Notes under the pieces: model-generated | What the model was told of the DNA's origin: nothing | Databases searched by the model: none | The model's input: only the letters and a program-made list of their open reading frames with translations | In this document: positions 1 to 7,914 of the stretch, one piece after another | How the letters are laid out: every line of letters begins with the position of its first letter | How positions within the stretch are numbered: position 1 is the first letter of the stretch | Origin: Desulfarculaceae bacterium | GTDB taxonomy: Bacteria; Desulfobacterota; Desulfarculia; Desulfarculales; Desulfarculaceae | Assembly: GCA_020444545.1 (NCBI GenBank) | Contig: JAHLKT010000003.1 | Coordinates: forward strand, 248,001-312,000 | Reading direction: 5' to 3' | Length of the DNA: 64,000 nt | Made by a program: the position numbers and the translations under genes

Positions 1-245
1 ACCTGGTGGCAGTCGGCGCACTTGCCCCCATCGCCGCCGGTGTTGTTGAAGTACTCGTCGTACTCGTGGTGGCAGGCGGTGCACTCGTAGAGCTCGGAGT
101 GCTTGGCGTGGCTGAACGCCACCGCCGGGCGCTGGGTCAGGCCCTGCTCGGCGCTGGAGAGCATCATGGTGTCGTCCTGGCCCACGGCCGGCACGGCCAG
201 GGCCATGACCAGCAAAAGGGCGCAAATTAGCATCACATATTTCAT
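1..245 (-). CDS. tmcA: Tetrahaem cytochrome c3-type protein (TmcA-like), partial
   Basis: The first 81 residues of a periplasmic class III cytochrome c; the rest lies beyond the window edge. It starts with a Sec signal peptide (MKYVML, a hydrophobic core, then a break near VGQDD). The first haem motif CTACHH is seen, then CADCH just before the cut; the preceding FSHAKHSELYEC stretch supplies the distal-ligand-like histidines typical of cytochrome c3. The ATG has GGGAG seven bases upstream. It lies 49 bp downstream of tmcB on the same strand, so it is probably the electron-exchange partner of the Tmc membrane complex, linking the periplasmic cytochrome pool to the cytoplasm. The family call is firm; the specific name TmcA rests on context. 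Confidence 0.8.
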   Translation of the reverse strand, partial: MKYVMLICALLLVMALAVPAVGQDDTMMLSSAEQGLTQRPAVAFSHAKHSELYECTACHHEYDEYFNNTGGDGGKCADCHQ

Positions 246-294
246 GGGACCACTCCCGGGGTCGCGGGCTCGGGTTGGGATGGCCGGGGCCGGG

Positions 295-1740
295 CTAGTT
301 GCCTTCGACCTCGCTGGCCTCCTTGTTGGCCTCCTCGGAGACCTCTTCCATGGCCTCTTCCTGGGCCAGGGCCTCTTCCTCGTCCTCCTCGGGCGGAATC
401 ATGCTCTCGGGGATGACCATGAGCTCGGTTATGATTTCCTTGAACGACACTACCTTCACTCCCAGTTCGTATTCCTTGTTCAGGTCGTTGATCTGGTCGA
501 AGCAGTTGTGGCAGGGAACGATTACGTAATCGGCGCCGGTGGCCTTGATCTGGTCGGCCTTCACCTTGCCCGAGATCATGCGGCGTTTCTTGAAGGGCGG
601 GCCCATGGGGATGTAGCCGCCGCCCCCGCCGCAGCAGTGGTTCAGCTCGCGGTTGGGGCTCATGTCCACGAAGTCCTCGCAGAGCAGGTTGACCAGCTCG
701 CGCCCCACGTCCCAGAGGCCGCCGTTGCGGCTGACGTTGCAGGGGTCCTGGTAGGTCACCTTGTGCTTGAACTTGTGCTTCAGCTTGATCTTACCGTCAC
801 GCATGATGTCGCGGAACAGCTCCACCGAGTGGATCACCGGCACCGGCGGCTTGCCCCCGGGGATGCCCAGGAAATAAGGCCCCTCGAACTTGGCCGAGCG
901 GAAGGCGTGGCCGCACTCGGTGATGACGATGGCGCCCACCCCCAGCTTCACCGCCGCGTCGTACATGTTCTTCACCGGGATGGCGGCAACCGCCTTGTTG
1001 CCCGCGAACATGGCCAGGTTGGTGGCGTCCCAGCCGGTGGAAGGCACGGTCCAGTCGAGGCCCGCGAGGTGGAAGATTTCGGCGGCCATGCCCACGTCCT
1101 GGGGATAGTACATGGGCTCGCGGGGGTTGACCGTGTACATGTAGTCGGCCCCCTGTTTGTCCACCGGAATCTCCAGGCCGTAGATCTCCTCGCCGTACTC
1201 CTCGGCCATCCAGTTGCAGGTCTCGATCCATTCCTCGTCGGGCATCTCCATTTGGTTGCCGGTGCGCAGGATGTTGTCCGTGGTGCGGGCCAGGCCGTCG
1301 GGCACGATGCCCTGGGAGTAGCACACCGCCCGGGCCACCGCGATCATGGAGGCGATGTCGATGCCGAAAGGGCAGTACATGGAGCAGCGCTTGCAGGTGG
1401 TGCACTGGCCCCAGATCACGTCCTCCAGGCTCTCCAAAAACTCGCGGCTCACCTCGCCCTTGGCGCGGTAGAGCTTGCCGATGCTGTTGATGGCCTTGTA
1501 GGCCGGGCTCAGCTTGGGGTCCTTGTTGTTGGCCAGGTAGAAGAAGCAGCTCTCGGCGCAGAGCCCGCAGCGGGAGCAGATGCTCAGCCACATGCGCATG
1601 CGGGCGCTGTCGTTGGCCTCCAGGATGGCCTTTATCTTGCCCACGTCCACCGGCTTGGGGGCCTCGGGGGCCTCGGCCGGAGCGGGGGGTGCCGCGGCGG
1701 GGGTTGCTTCCTGCCCGGCGTTTTGGCTCTGATCACTCAT
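295..1740 (-). CDS. tmcB: Tmc complex iron-sulfur / CCG-domain subunit TmcB
   Basis: A 481-residue cytoplasmic-side electron carrier related to HdrD and DsrK. Two [4Fe-4S] ferredoxin motifs are visible: C55, C58, C61, C65 and C113, C116, C119, C123 (the last followed by PFG). A CCG-type motif reading NHCCGGGGG near residue 370 is preceded by YQDPCN, suggesting a noncubane cluster site; a second, poorer CCG-like region (ITECGHAFR) lies near 280. The N-terminus is Pro/Ala-rich (about 12-31) and the C-terminus (from about 445) is strongly acidic. It sits between tmcC and the cytochrome gene in one transcription unit. In sulfate reducers Tmc is thought to move electrons from cytochrome c3 across the membrane; the substrate on the cytoplasmic side is not shown by sequence. 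Confidence 0.9.
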   Translation of the reverse strand: MSDQSQNAGQEATPAAAPPAPAEAPEAPKPVDVGKIKAILEANDSARMRMWLSICSRCGLCAESCFFYLANNKDPKLSPAYKAINSIGKLYRAKGEVSREFLESLEDVIWGQCTTCKRCSMYCPFGIDIASMIAVARAVCYSQGIVPDGLARTTDNILRTGNQMEMPDEEWIETCNWMAEEYGEEIYGLEIPVDKQGADYMYTVNPREPMYYPQDVGMAAEIFHLAGLDWTVPSTGWDATNLAMFAGNKAVAAIPVKNMYDAAVKLGVGAIVITECGHAFRSAKFEGPYFLGIPGGKPPVPVIHSVELFRDIMRDGKIKLKHKFKHKVTYQDPCNVSRNGGLWDVGRELVNLLCEDFVDMSPNRELNHCCGGGGGYIPMGPPFKKRRMISGKVKADQIKATGADYVIVPCHNCFDQINDLNKEYELGVKVVSFKEIITELMVIPESMIPPEEDEEEALAQEEAMEEVSEEANKEASEVEGN

Positions 1741-1781
1741 TTATCTCGCTCCCATGAAGATGGGGTCGTAGCTCGTTTGCC

Positions 1782-2447
1782 CTACCAGACCCTGGCGCCG
1801 CGGCGGGTGCCGAAGTCGTATCCGATGCTGGCCCGGCTGACGAAGAACAGAACCAGGTGCCCCAGCTTGGAGAAGGGGATGATCACCAGGAGCACCTCGG
1901 CCAGGAAGATGTGCAGGTTGAGCATCAGGCCGTAGGGGCCGACCTGGTGATAGGCCAGCCAGCCGGTGGCAAAGGGCGACAGGGCCAGGAGGATCAGGAA
2001 GTAGTCCCAGGCGCTGGTGAGGACGCGCACCTCGGGCCGGGTCAGGCGGCGCACCAGGAAAAAGAGCACGCAGGCGATGACCACCAGGGTGAGCCAGTCG
2101 GCCAGCCCGGCGGGCAGGCTGGGCAGGCTCCAGCCCCAGGCCTCCTCGAAGAGCAGGTTGTGGGCCTCCAGGAACAGGGGCACCCCGATCCAGAGGATGT
2201 GGAAGACCCAGACCGCGCCGGTGAACACGGGCTGGCGGCGGCTGGACACGCTGAGCCAGGGCAGCACCCAGTGGATGATGGAGCGCCAGGCCCACTTGGG
2301 GTCCTCGAAGTCATGCCAGGGCTTGTCGCGCTCACGGCTGAGACCATAGAGCCAGGCCAGCCGGACGGCCAGGCCGCCCACGAAGACTATCACCGCCACC
2401 CAAAGCGCCGGACCTATAAGAAACTCGTAGAGCTTATCCATTGCCAT
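1782..2447 (-). CDS. tmcC: Tmc complex cytochrome b-type membrane subunit TmcC
   Basis: A 221-residue integral membrane protein with about five hydrophobic segments (around 8-30, 65-85, 110-130, 145-165, 175-200). Histidines within or next to the segments (HWVLP, HILW, HNLLF, YHQVG, LHIFL) fit a NarI/DsrM-like dihaem cytochrome b. It is the first gene of the unit, 41 bp ahead of tmcB. Two close ATGs exist (2447 and 2441); I chose the first because a GGGGAGGAAA Shine-Dalgarno already lies rather far upstream of it. The gene order C-B-A differs from the A-B-C-D order known in Desulfovibrio. tmcD, if present, lies outside the window. Confidence 0.85.
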   Translation of the reverse strand: MAMDKLYEFLIGPALWVAVIVFVGGLAVRLAWLYGLSRERDKPWHDFEDPKWAWRSIIHWVLPWLSVSSRRQPVFTGAVWVFHILWIGVPLFLEAHNLLFEEAWGWSLPSLPAGLADWLTLVVIACVLFFLVRRLTRPEVRVLTSAWDYFLILLALSPFATGWLAYHQVGPYGLMLNLHIFLAEVLLVIIPFSKLGHLVLFFVSRASIGYDFGTRRGARVW

Positions 2448-2554
2448 GGCGCAATACTTTCCTCCCCGAGTCCGCTGAACCGCTTATTTGCTCACCCCGA
2501 GCACTTTGGTTCCCTAAACTATCGGCAAACCCTACCCACGCAATAAGTTTCACA

Positions 2555-2584
2555 ATGTTATGGGGCGCCGGCCCGGCAAGTCAA
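2555..2584 (-). promoter_or_regulatory. Candidate sigma70 promoter for the tmc operon
   Basis: On the minus strand TTGACT (2584-2579) and TAACAT (2560-2555) are separated by 18 bp, about 110 bp before the tmcC start. The -35 matches consensus at five of six bases and the -10 at four of six. The spacer is a GC-rich palindromic stretch. Prediction only. Confidence 0.45.
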
Positions 2585-2887
2585 GGCATAACTTATTCTC
2601 AATCAACAAAATTTCACGATTTGCCCTCTGGCCTTTTTCCGCTGTGCTTTCTCTGGAATCAGCATAATAAATGCCGGTTTTTTAAACCTTACTAAATGCA
2701 TGTTATTATAAATTTTAACATACTCGCAAAATCAATACCTCGTCACTTGTAGTATTATTTTTTACCGGTCAAATGCAGCGGCGCTTTTACTCCGGCAAAC
2801 GGCCATTGCCCGGGGGCCGTCCCGGCGGAGCGGGGGCCGGGCCAAGGGCTCCGGGGGTTGAATAATATTCATTCACATGTGGGTGCA

Positions 2888-2916
2888 TTGACATGCCCCC
2901 CCGCCAAACTTATTAT
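2888..2916 (+). promoter_or_regulatory. Strong sigma70-type promoter for first diguanylate cyclase
   Basis: A perfect TTGACA (2888-2893) and TATTAT (2911-2916, five of six) are separated by exactly 17 bp. The expected start near 2923 leaves a leader of about 57 nt before the ATG at 2980. One of the best promoter matches in the window. Confidence 0.65.
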
Positions 2917-2979
2917 TACCAAATGCCATGGGATCATTAGCTATAGCCCCGCCCTGCCCCGGGATGGAGCCTTAGGCGT

Positions 2980-3963
2980 ATGACAGACAAGCCCGCCCAC
3001 CAAGAAGTGAAACCCACGCCGGCCAGCCATTGCTGGCTGGAGGTTCCGGACCTGAGGTCCGTGGACCATGAGACTCCCGCGCACATTTTGGTGGTGGGTT
3101 CCGGTTCCGAGGACGCCTCCGCGATCATGGATATCCTCCAAAAGCTGAGGCACCGGGTGAGCACCGTGGCCGACTGGGAGGAGGCGCTGCGCTGCCTGGA
3201 TGACGATCCCGAGTTCGAGCTGGTCATCTGCGCCCACGACTCCCCCGGCCGGTCCGGGCTGGGCCTGGAGCACTACCTGTCCGAGCCGCATTTGCTCGCA
3301 TCCCTGCCGGTGCTGATTGCCTGCCAGGAAACCGATCTGGGGCCCATGATGGGCCTGCTGGCCAACGGGGCGGTGGACTTCCTGAGCCACCCCATAAACC
3401 CCCAGGAGCTGGCGGTCAGGGTGATGCGCTCCATCATCCAGGCCCGCACCATGCGCCTGTACCTGAGGGCCGCCCACCGCGACCCCCTCACCGGGCTCTA
3501 CAACAAGCGGGTGTTCAACGAGCTGATGCCCCGCGAGATGAGCCGTTCCCGGCGCGAAAACGTGCCCCTGGGCCTGCTGTTCGCCGACCTGGACCATTTT
3601 AAGCAGATAAACGACAACCACGGCCATCTGTCCGGCGACCAGACCTTGCAGGTCTTTGCCAGGCGGCTGTGCATGTGGGTGCGCGAGGGCGACCTGGTGG
3701 CGCGCTACGGCGGCGAGGAGTTCGTGATCCTGGCCCCCGGGGCCGGCCGCCAGGGAGTGAGCATCCTTGGCGAGCGCATCCGCGAGGCCATGGAGCGGCC
3801 CATCACCACCCGCGCGGCCGAGTTCACGGTTACCGTGAGCCTGGGCGCGGCGGTATACGAAGGCCAGGACGACCTGAAGCCGGAGGAGTTCCTGGAGATG
3901 GCCGACGAGGCCTGCTACCGGGCCAAAAGGCAGGGGCGCAACCGGATGGTCTTGGCGCCCTGA
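2980..3963 (+). CDS. Diguanylate cyclase with degenerate receiver domain
   Basis: A 327-residue soluble protein predicted to make cyclic di-GMP. The N-terminal part (about 34-150) has the fold pattern of a CheY-like receiver, but the phosphoacceptor position is Ala85 (ICAHDSPG), the acidic pair is lost (VVGSGSED) and the conserved Lys is His137. A GGDEF domain follows (about 165-325): RDPLTGLYN, metal-site FADLDHFKQIND, and active-site GGEEF at 244-248. An RxxD inhibitory site (REGD, 235-238) lies five residues before it, so product inhibition is likely. The cyclase looks active, while classical phosphorylation control is unlikely. The next gene is a paralogue of nearly the same length. Confidence 0.9.
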   Translation: MTDKPAHQEVKPTPASHCWLEVPDLRSVDHETPAHILVVGSGSEDASAIMDILQKLRHRVSTVADWEEALRCLDDDPEFELVICAHDSPGRSGLGLEHYLSEPHLLASLPVLIACQETDLGPMMGLLANGAVDFLSHPINPQELAVRVMRSIIQARTMRLYLRAAHRDPLTGLYNKRVFNELMPREMSRSRRENVPLGLLFADLDHFKQINDNHGHLSGDQTLQVFARRLCMWVREGDLVARYGGEEFVILAPGAGRQGVSILGERIREAMERPITTRAAEFTVTVSLGAAVYEGQDDLKPEEFLEMADEACYRAKRQGRNRMVLAP

Positions 3964-3974
3964 GCCCTAAAGCA

Positions 3975-4002
3975 TTGACAAGCCACCCCGGCGGCATCTA
4001 AA
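3975..4002 (+). promoter_or_regulatory. Candidate promoter for second diguanylate cyclase
   Basis: TTGACA (3975-3980, perfect) and TCTAAA (3997-4002, four of six) are 16 bp apart in the 99-bp gap between the two paralogues. Suggests independent transcription of the second copy. Confidence 0.4.
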
Positions 4003-4062
4003 TTCCAAGTCAATTTTTTCGCGATAGAGTCCGGCTTGCCTGTCCCGGGGAGTCCGCATTTC

Positions 4063-5043
4063 ATGAGTCATATCCCTGAGCGCAGGGACGCCTCCGGGAA
4101 ACCGGGGGGCCAGTCTCCTGTGGTGGCGGAGTTCGCCTTGCACGAGCACGAGGCGCCCGCCCATATCCTGCTGGTGGGGCAAGACCTGTTCCCCCACCAG
4201 AACATGTACCTGGCCCTGGCCCAGGCGGGTCACTACCTCATCCGGGCGGCCGACTGGATGCAGGCCCTGAGAATCATCGAGGAAAGAAGCGAGCTGGAGC
4301 TGATCATCAGCAACCGGGCCGCCTCCGACCCCGTCGGCCAGGGGTTGATGCACTACCTGGCCCAGCCTCATCTGCTCGCCTCCCTGCCTGTGGTCGTGGT
4401 GTGCCGCGAGCCGGACCTGCACTCCTTGCAGGGCCTTTTGGCCGAGGAGACCGTCGACTTCCTGAACACCCCCTTCAGCGAACGGGAGCTGGTGCTCCGG
4501 GTGCGCAAGTCCCTGATCCAGTACCGCACCGGCCGGCAGCGTCTGCATTCGGCCCGGCGCGACCCCCTCACCGGCCTATATCAGCAGCGCGCCTTCATGG
4601 AGATGCTGCCCCGGGAGATGAACCGGGCCCGGGCCGCCGAAACGCCCCTGGGCCTGCTGTTCATTGATTTGGACCGCTTGCATGAGATCAACGACAGCCA
4701 GGGGCATCTGACCGGCAACCAGGTGTTGCAGGTCTTTTCCCGCCGCCTGTGCACCTGGGTGCGCGAGGGCGACCTGGCCGCCCGCTACGGCGGGGAGGAG
4801 TTCGTGGTGCTGGCCATGGGGGCGGGGCTCAAGGGCATAGCCCTGATGGGCGAGCGCATCCGCCGCAACATGGAGGCCGCGGTGCTCACCCGCACCGGCA
4901 ACTGCGTCGTCACGGTGAGCGTGGGCGCGGCGGTGTTTCGCGGCGAGACGCACCTGAGCGCCGAGGAGTTCGTGGGCCAGGCGGACAAGGCGTGTCACCG
5001 GGCCAAGTCGCAGGGGCGCAACAGATTAGTTTTGGCGCATTAG
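4063..5043 (+). CDS. Diguanylate cyclase with degenerate receiver domain (paralogue)
   Basis: A 326-residue paralogue of the preceding gene, similar along its whole length. The receiver-like half again lacks phosphorylation chemistry: the acceptor position is Asn84 (IISNRAAS) and the conserved Lys is Thr136 (LNTPFSERE). The GGDEF domain keeps RDPLTGLY, FIDLDRLHEIND, an RxxD site (234-237) and GGEEF (243-247); the FK pair after the metal-binding Asp has become LH, so activity may differ from its neighbour. I chose the ATG at 4063 (GGGGAG ten bases upstream) over an in-frame TTG at 4036 because it gives the same N-terminal length as the paralogue. Probably a tandem duplication. Confidence 0.88.
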   Translation: MSHIPERRDASGKPGGQSPVVAEFALHEHEAPAHILLVGQDLFPHQNMYLALAQAGHYLIRAADWMQALRIIEERSELELIISNRAASDPVGQGLMHYLAQPHLLASLPVVVVCREPDLHSLQGLLAEETVDFLNTPFSERELVLRVRKSLIQYRTGRQRLHSARRDPLTGLYQQRAFMEMLPREMNRARAAETPLGLLFIDLDRLHEINDSQGHLTGNQVLQVFSRRLCTWVREGDLAARYGGEEFVVLAMGAGLKGIALMGERIRRNMEAAVLTRTGNCVVTVSVGAAVFRGETHLSAEEFVGQADKACHRAKSQGRNRLVLAH

Positions 5044-5056
5044 CGGCTGCGGCCGC

Positions 5057-5758
5057 CTAATCGACGATGGGCAGGCGGCGCACCAGGCTGATGGCCTGGG
5101 GCGTAACCAAGGCCTCCACCGCCACCAGCTCCACCCCCGCGGCCTTGGCCTGGTGGAACAGCTCGGCGTAGGTGGGGTCTATCTCCTTGGCCGGGCCCAT
5201 GGCCCGCGCGTCGGAGCGCTGCACCAGATAGAACATGGCCGCGTCCGCGCCCGAGCGCTTGAGCTCCATGAGCGTCTCAAAGTGCTTGGCCCCCCGCGTG
5301 GTCACCGAGTCCGGGAAGCGGGCCACCCCCTTTTGCACCAGGGTGACGTTCTTCACCTCCACGTACAGCGGCCCCTTTTTGCGCTCCACCACCATGTCCA
5401 GCCGGGTGTGCGGCCCCACCACCACCTCGCGGCGCACCGAGCGCGTCCCGGCGAAGAGCCGGATGGCCCGGGCCTGGGCGCAGGCCTCGGCCAGGCGGTT
5501 GGGCAGCATGGTGTTGATGCCGATCCAGCCGCCGTTGAGATAGATCATCTCCCAGGTGTAGGGGGTGCGGCGGGCCGGGTTGTTGGCCCGGCTCAGGTAC
5601 ACCGGCGCGTCGTCGCCCAAACAGCCCAGCATGGAGCCGGAGTTGGGGCAGTGGGCCAGGACCTTCTCGCCGTTCTCCAGGCGCACGTCGGCCAGAAAGC
5701 GCTTGTAGCGCCGGATCAGGCGACCGGGGACCAGGGGCTCTGGGAAGGGCAGGCGCAC
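5057..5758 (-). CDS. sfsA: SfsA family protein (DNA/RNA nuclease-like)
   Basis: About 233 residues matching SfsA, named sugar fermentation stimulation protein in E. coli. The N-terminal OB-like part has RYKRFLADV and the HCPNSGSM signature. The PD-(D/E)xK-like core has RLDMVVE and YVEVKNVTL, and FPDSVTTRGAKH follows. Two starts compete. GTG at 5758 gives the usual family length but no clear ribosome-binding site. TTG at 5788 overlaps the stop of the upstream GH57 gene and has GGAG just before it, so translation may be coupled. It lies tail to tail with the second diguanylate cyclase, 13 bp apart, last in a unit with two GH57 genes. Confidence 0.85.
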   Translation of the reverse strand: MRLPFPEPLVPGRLIRRYKRFLADVRLENGEKVLAHCPNSGSMLGCLGDDAPVYLSRANNPARRTPYTWEMIYLNGGWIGINTMLPNRLAEACAQARAIRLFAGTRSVRREVVVGPHTRLDMVVERKKGPLYVEVKNVTLVQKGVARFPDSVTTRGAKHFETLMELKRSGADAAMFYLVQRSDARAMGPAKEIDPTYAELFHQAKAAGVELVAVEALVTPQAISLVRRLPIVD

Positions 5759-5784
5759 CGAGGCCAGGCGGGGGGCCGGGCGGC

Positions 5785-7914
5785 TCAAACCAGCTCCAGC
5801 TCCAGGCCGAAGCGCCAGGAGCCCGCCCCGCCGGGCACCGGCCAGATAAAGCTCAGGCTCGATCCCTGGTAGGTGCGCTCCAGGCCGGACTCGGAGTTGG
5901 AGACCGTCTCCACCGGGAAGTGCCACAGCCCGGCCGGGCTAGTGGGGGTCATTTTCAGGCCGAAGCCGTCGTGCTGATCGTTGAGACTGATCAGCTCGAT
6001 GTCGGGCAGCTCGAAAGGCTCATCCAGGGCCATGGCCCGGCCCGCGAACTCCAGGTGCTTGGCCGGGTCGGAGGCGGCCAAGAGGGTCAGGTTCAGCTCC
6101 ACGGCCAGCCGGAAGGCCGGGGTGTTGGGGTCGCTGAGGGTCAGGGCGTAGTCCGCCCGCAGGCGGCCGCCCTCCAGGGCGAAGCGCTTTTGCATGGTGA
6201 GAGGGAAGGGCCCGCCCGGCGCGTAGAGGAAGCTGGCCCGTTCCAGGGCGCACCAGGCCTGGGCCCCGGCCACGCCGTGGTCCACGACCTTGTAGCGCCC
6301 GGTGACCAGATCGCCCCACTCGCCGTAGTCCGGCTTGGCATACTTGGCCAGGTCCGCGCCCGGGGCCAACAGGTGGTCCTGGAAGCAGGCCCGGTCGTAC
6401 CAGTCGTAGATCAGGTACTGCTCCAGGTTCTCTTCCTTGAACACCACCCGGTCGTGGATGGAGGCCACCTCGCCCTCGCTCTGCTTGAGCTCGGCCTCTT
6501 CCTGCTCGAACTGCTTGTGATAGGCCTCGAAGCGCCGGGTGAGGGTGTCGGCCAGGTTCATGGCCTGGGGCCGCAGGTTCAAGACGCTCAGCGAGCCGCC
6601 GTAGGCCGGGTGGGCCACGGTGTCCAGAAGCGGCGAGGCCAGGATCACCTCGTCGTTGCCGTCGCGGTCCAGGTCGTTGACCGCGCAGGCGGCCCAGGGC
6701 CCCTCGCCGTGAGCCTCCGCGTCGCTCAGGGCCTCGGCCCGGATCAGGTGCTCGTGGATCGCCTGGCGCAGATGGCCCAGATAGAGCCCGCCGAACAGGC
6801 CGTGCCAATAGGCGCAGTTGCACTGGGCCTGCAAGAGGTGGTCGTAGGCCGGGCCGCGCTCGCCGCGCCGCTCCAGCTTGTCGCCCACCCAGAGCATGCG
6901 CTTGTGCATGAGGTTGGACTCGCGGTACTTGATCAGGAAGTTGTCCCACTGCCCACCGCGCAAGAAGCGGCGCATCCGCTCGAAACGGCCTTCCTCTTCC
7001 AGCTCGTGGATCAGGTGCTCCAGCTCGGCGCTGGCCTCGGCAGGCAGGGCCCAGGTGAGCATCTCCTCGTAAGACGCCGTGGGCGGGTAGACCCGGCCCT
7101 GGGGCGGGTTGGCGGCCAGGAACTCGCCCGGGGTGCTGGTGGCCAGCCAATCGCTCTCGGCCAGGAGCGCGTCGAAGAACCTGAGCAGCCATCCCTGGCC
7201 AAAGACCCACTCCCAGGTGTCGGGCCACAGGCCGAACTTCTCCATATCGTCGCCATAGGTGGCCGAGGTGGGGCCTTGCTCCTCGAAAGAGGCGCGCAGG
7301 AACTCCACCGTCTTGGCGGGCTCTTGAAAGGGGATGGTGTAGCGCAGGCGCTTGTGGGTGGGGAACAGGGCCAGGGTGTGGCCCTCGCGCTCGGTGAGGT
7401 GGTAGCCGAACATGGCCCCCGCGCCCAGGCCCGCGTAGTAGAAGTGGGTGTCGTCCACCAGGGTGTAGGCCAGCCCGGCCGGGGCCAGCTTGGCCGGGAG
7501 CGATGGCTCCCAGATGCGCTCGGCCAGCCAGAAGCCCTTGGGCTCGCTGCCGTAGAGGCGGCGGGTGGCCTGGTTCATCATCTCCATCTGGGCGGCGGAG
7601 TCCCGGGCCGGGATGGAGGCCAAGAGCGGCTCGTAGTAGCCGCCGGAGAGCATCTCCACCTGGCCCCGCGCGGCCAGCCCGGCAATGCTGGCGATCAGCT
7701 CCTGGTCGTGGGCCCTGAGGTAGTCCAGCAGCGGCCCGGAAAAATGCAGGCCGCAGCGGATCTCGGGATAGGCCTCCAGGGCCAGCACCACCGGGCGGTA
7801 GCATTCCTCCACCGCCCGGGCGAACACCGCCGGGAAATTGCCCACCGGCTGGTGGGCGTGCAGGACCATCAGGAGGTTCATCTTGCCGTTGGCGGCGGGC
7901 GGGCTTGAGCTCAT
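5785..7914 (-). CDS. GH57 alpha-amylase / 4-alpha-glucanotransferase
   Basis: A 709-residue glycoside hydrolase family 57 protein. Conserved region 1 is HAHQP near residue 20; the nucleophile motif is GFWLAERIWEP with Glu132; the acid/base region is TYGDDMEKFG near 219-228, so the catalytic pair is intact. The rest fits the beta-rich domains that follow the barrel in Thermococcus-type 4-alpha-glucanotransferase. No signal peptide, so it likely acts on cytoplasmic glycogen or maltodextrin. The start ATG overlaps the stop of the upstream GH57 gene by an ATGA junction. Hydrolase and transferase cannot be told apart from sequence alone. Confidence 0.9.
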   Translation of the reverse strand: MSSSPPAANGKMNLLMVLHAHQPVGNFPAVFARAVEECYRPVVLALEAYPEIRCGLHFSGPLLDYLRAHDQELIASIAGLAARGQVEMLSGGYYEPLLASIPARDSAAQMEMMNQATRRLYGSEPKGFWLAERIWEPSLPAKLAPAGLAYTLVDDTHFYYAGLGAGAMFGYHLTEREGHTLALFPTHKRLRYTIPFQEPAKTVEFLRASFEEQGPTSATYGDDMEKFGLWPDTWEWVFGQGWLLRFFDALLAESDWLATSTPGEFLAANPPQGRVYPPTASYEEMLTWALPAEASAELEHLIHELEEEGRFERMRRFLRGGQWDNFLIKYRESNLMHKRMLWVGDKLERRGERGPAYDHLLQAQCNCAYWHGLFGGLYLGHLRQAIHEHLIRAEALSDAEAHGEGPWAACAVNDLDRDGNDEVILASPLLDTVAHPAYGGSLSVLNLRPQAMNLADTLTRRFEAYHKQFEQEEAELKQSEGEVASIHDRVVFKEENLEQYLIYDWYDRACFQDHLLAPGADLAKYAKPDYGEWGDLVTGRYKVVDHGVAGAQAWCALERASFLYAPGGPFPLTMQKRFALEGGRLRADYALTLSDPNTPAFRLAVELNLTLLAASDPAKHLEFAGRAMALDEPFELPDIELISLNDQHDGFGLKMTPTSPAGLWHFPVETVSNSESGLERTYQGSSLSFIWPVPGGAGSWRFGLELELV

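Larger units (their letters stand above)
2448..2979. other. AT-rich divergent intergenic spacer
   Basis: This 532-bp gap separates the divergent tmc operon and the first diguanylate cyclase gene. Roughly 2590-2770 is strikingly AT-rich compared with the GC-rich genes around it, followed by a G/C-rich stretch (2770-2860). It holds a candidate promoter on each strand. I see no convincing gene, tRNA or mobile element remnant; the 84-codon plus-strand reading frame from 2441 has no recognisable composition or ribosome-binding site. Confidence 0.7.

Noticed and set aside
103-1935. Long plus-strand reading frame opposite tmcB and tmcC
   Set aside because: Antisense shadow in GC-rich DNA: His/Gly/Ala-rich, no family features, while the minus-strand frames have clear motifs.
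2441-2695. 84-codon plus-strand frame in the AT-rich spacer
   Set aside because: It overlaps the tmcC start, has no ribosome-binding site and no recognisable pattern.
4036-4062. TTG at 4036 as start of the second cyclase
   Set aside because: The ATG at 4063 has a better ribosome-binding site and matches the N-terminal length of its paralogue.
5044-5056. GC-rich palindrome GCGGCCGC between the second cyclase and sfsA as a shared terminator
   Set aside because: Too short and without a T run on either strand.
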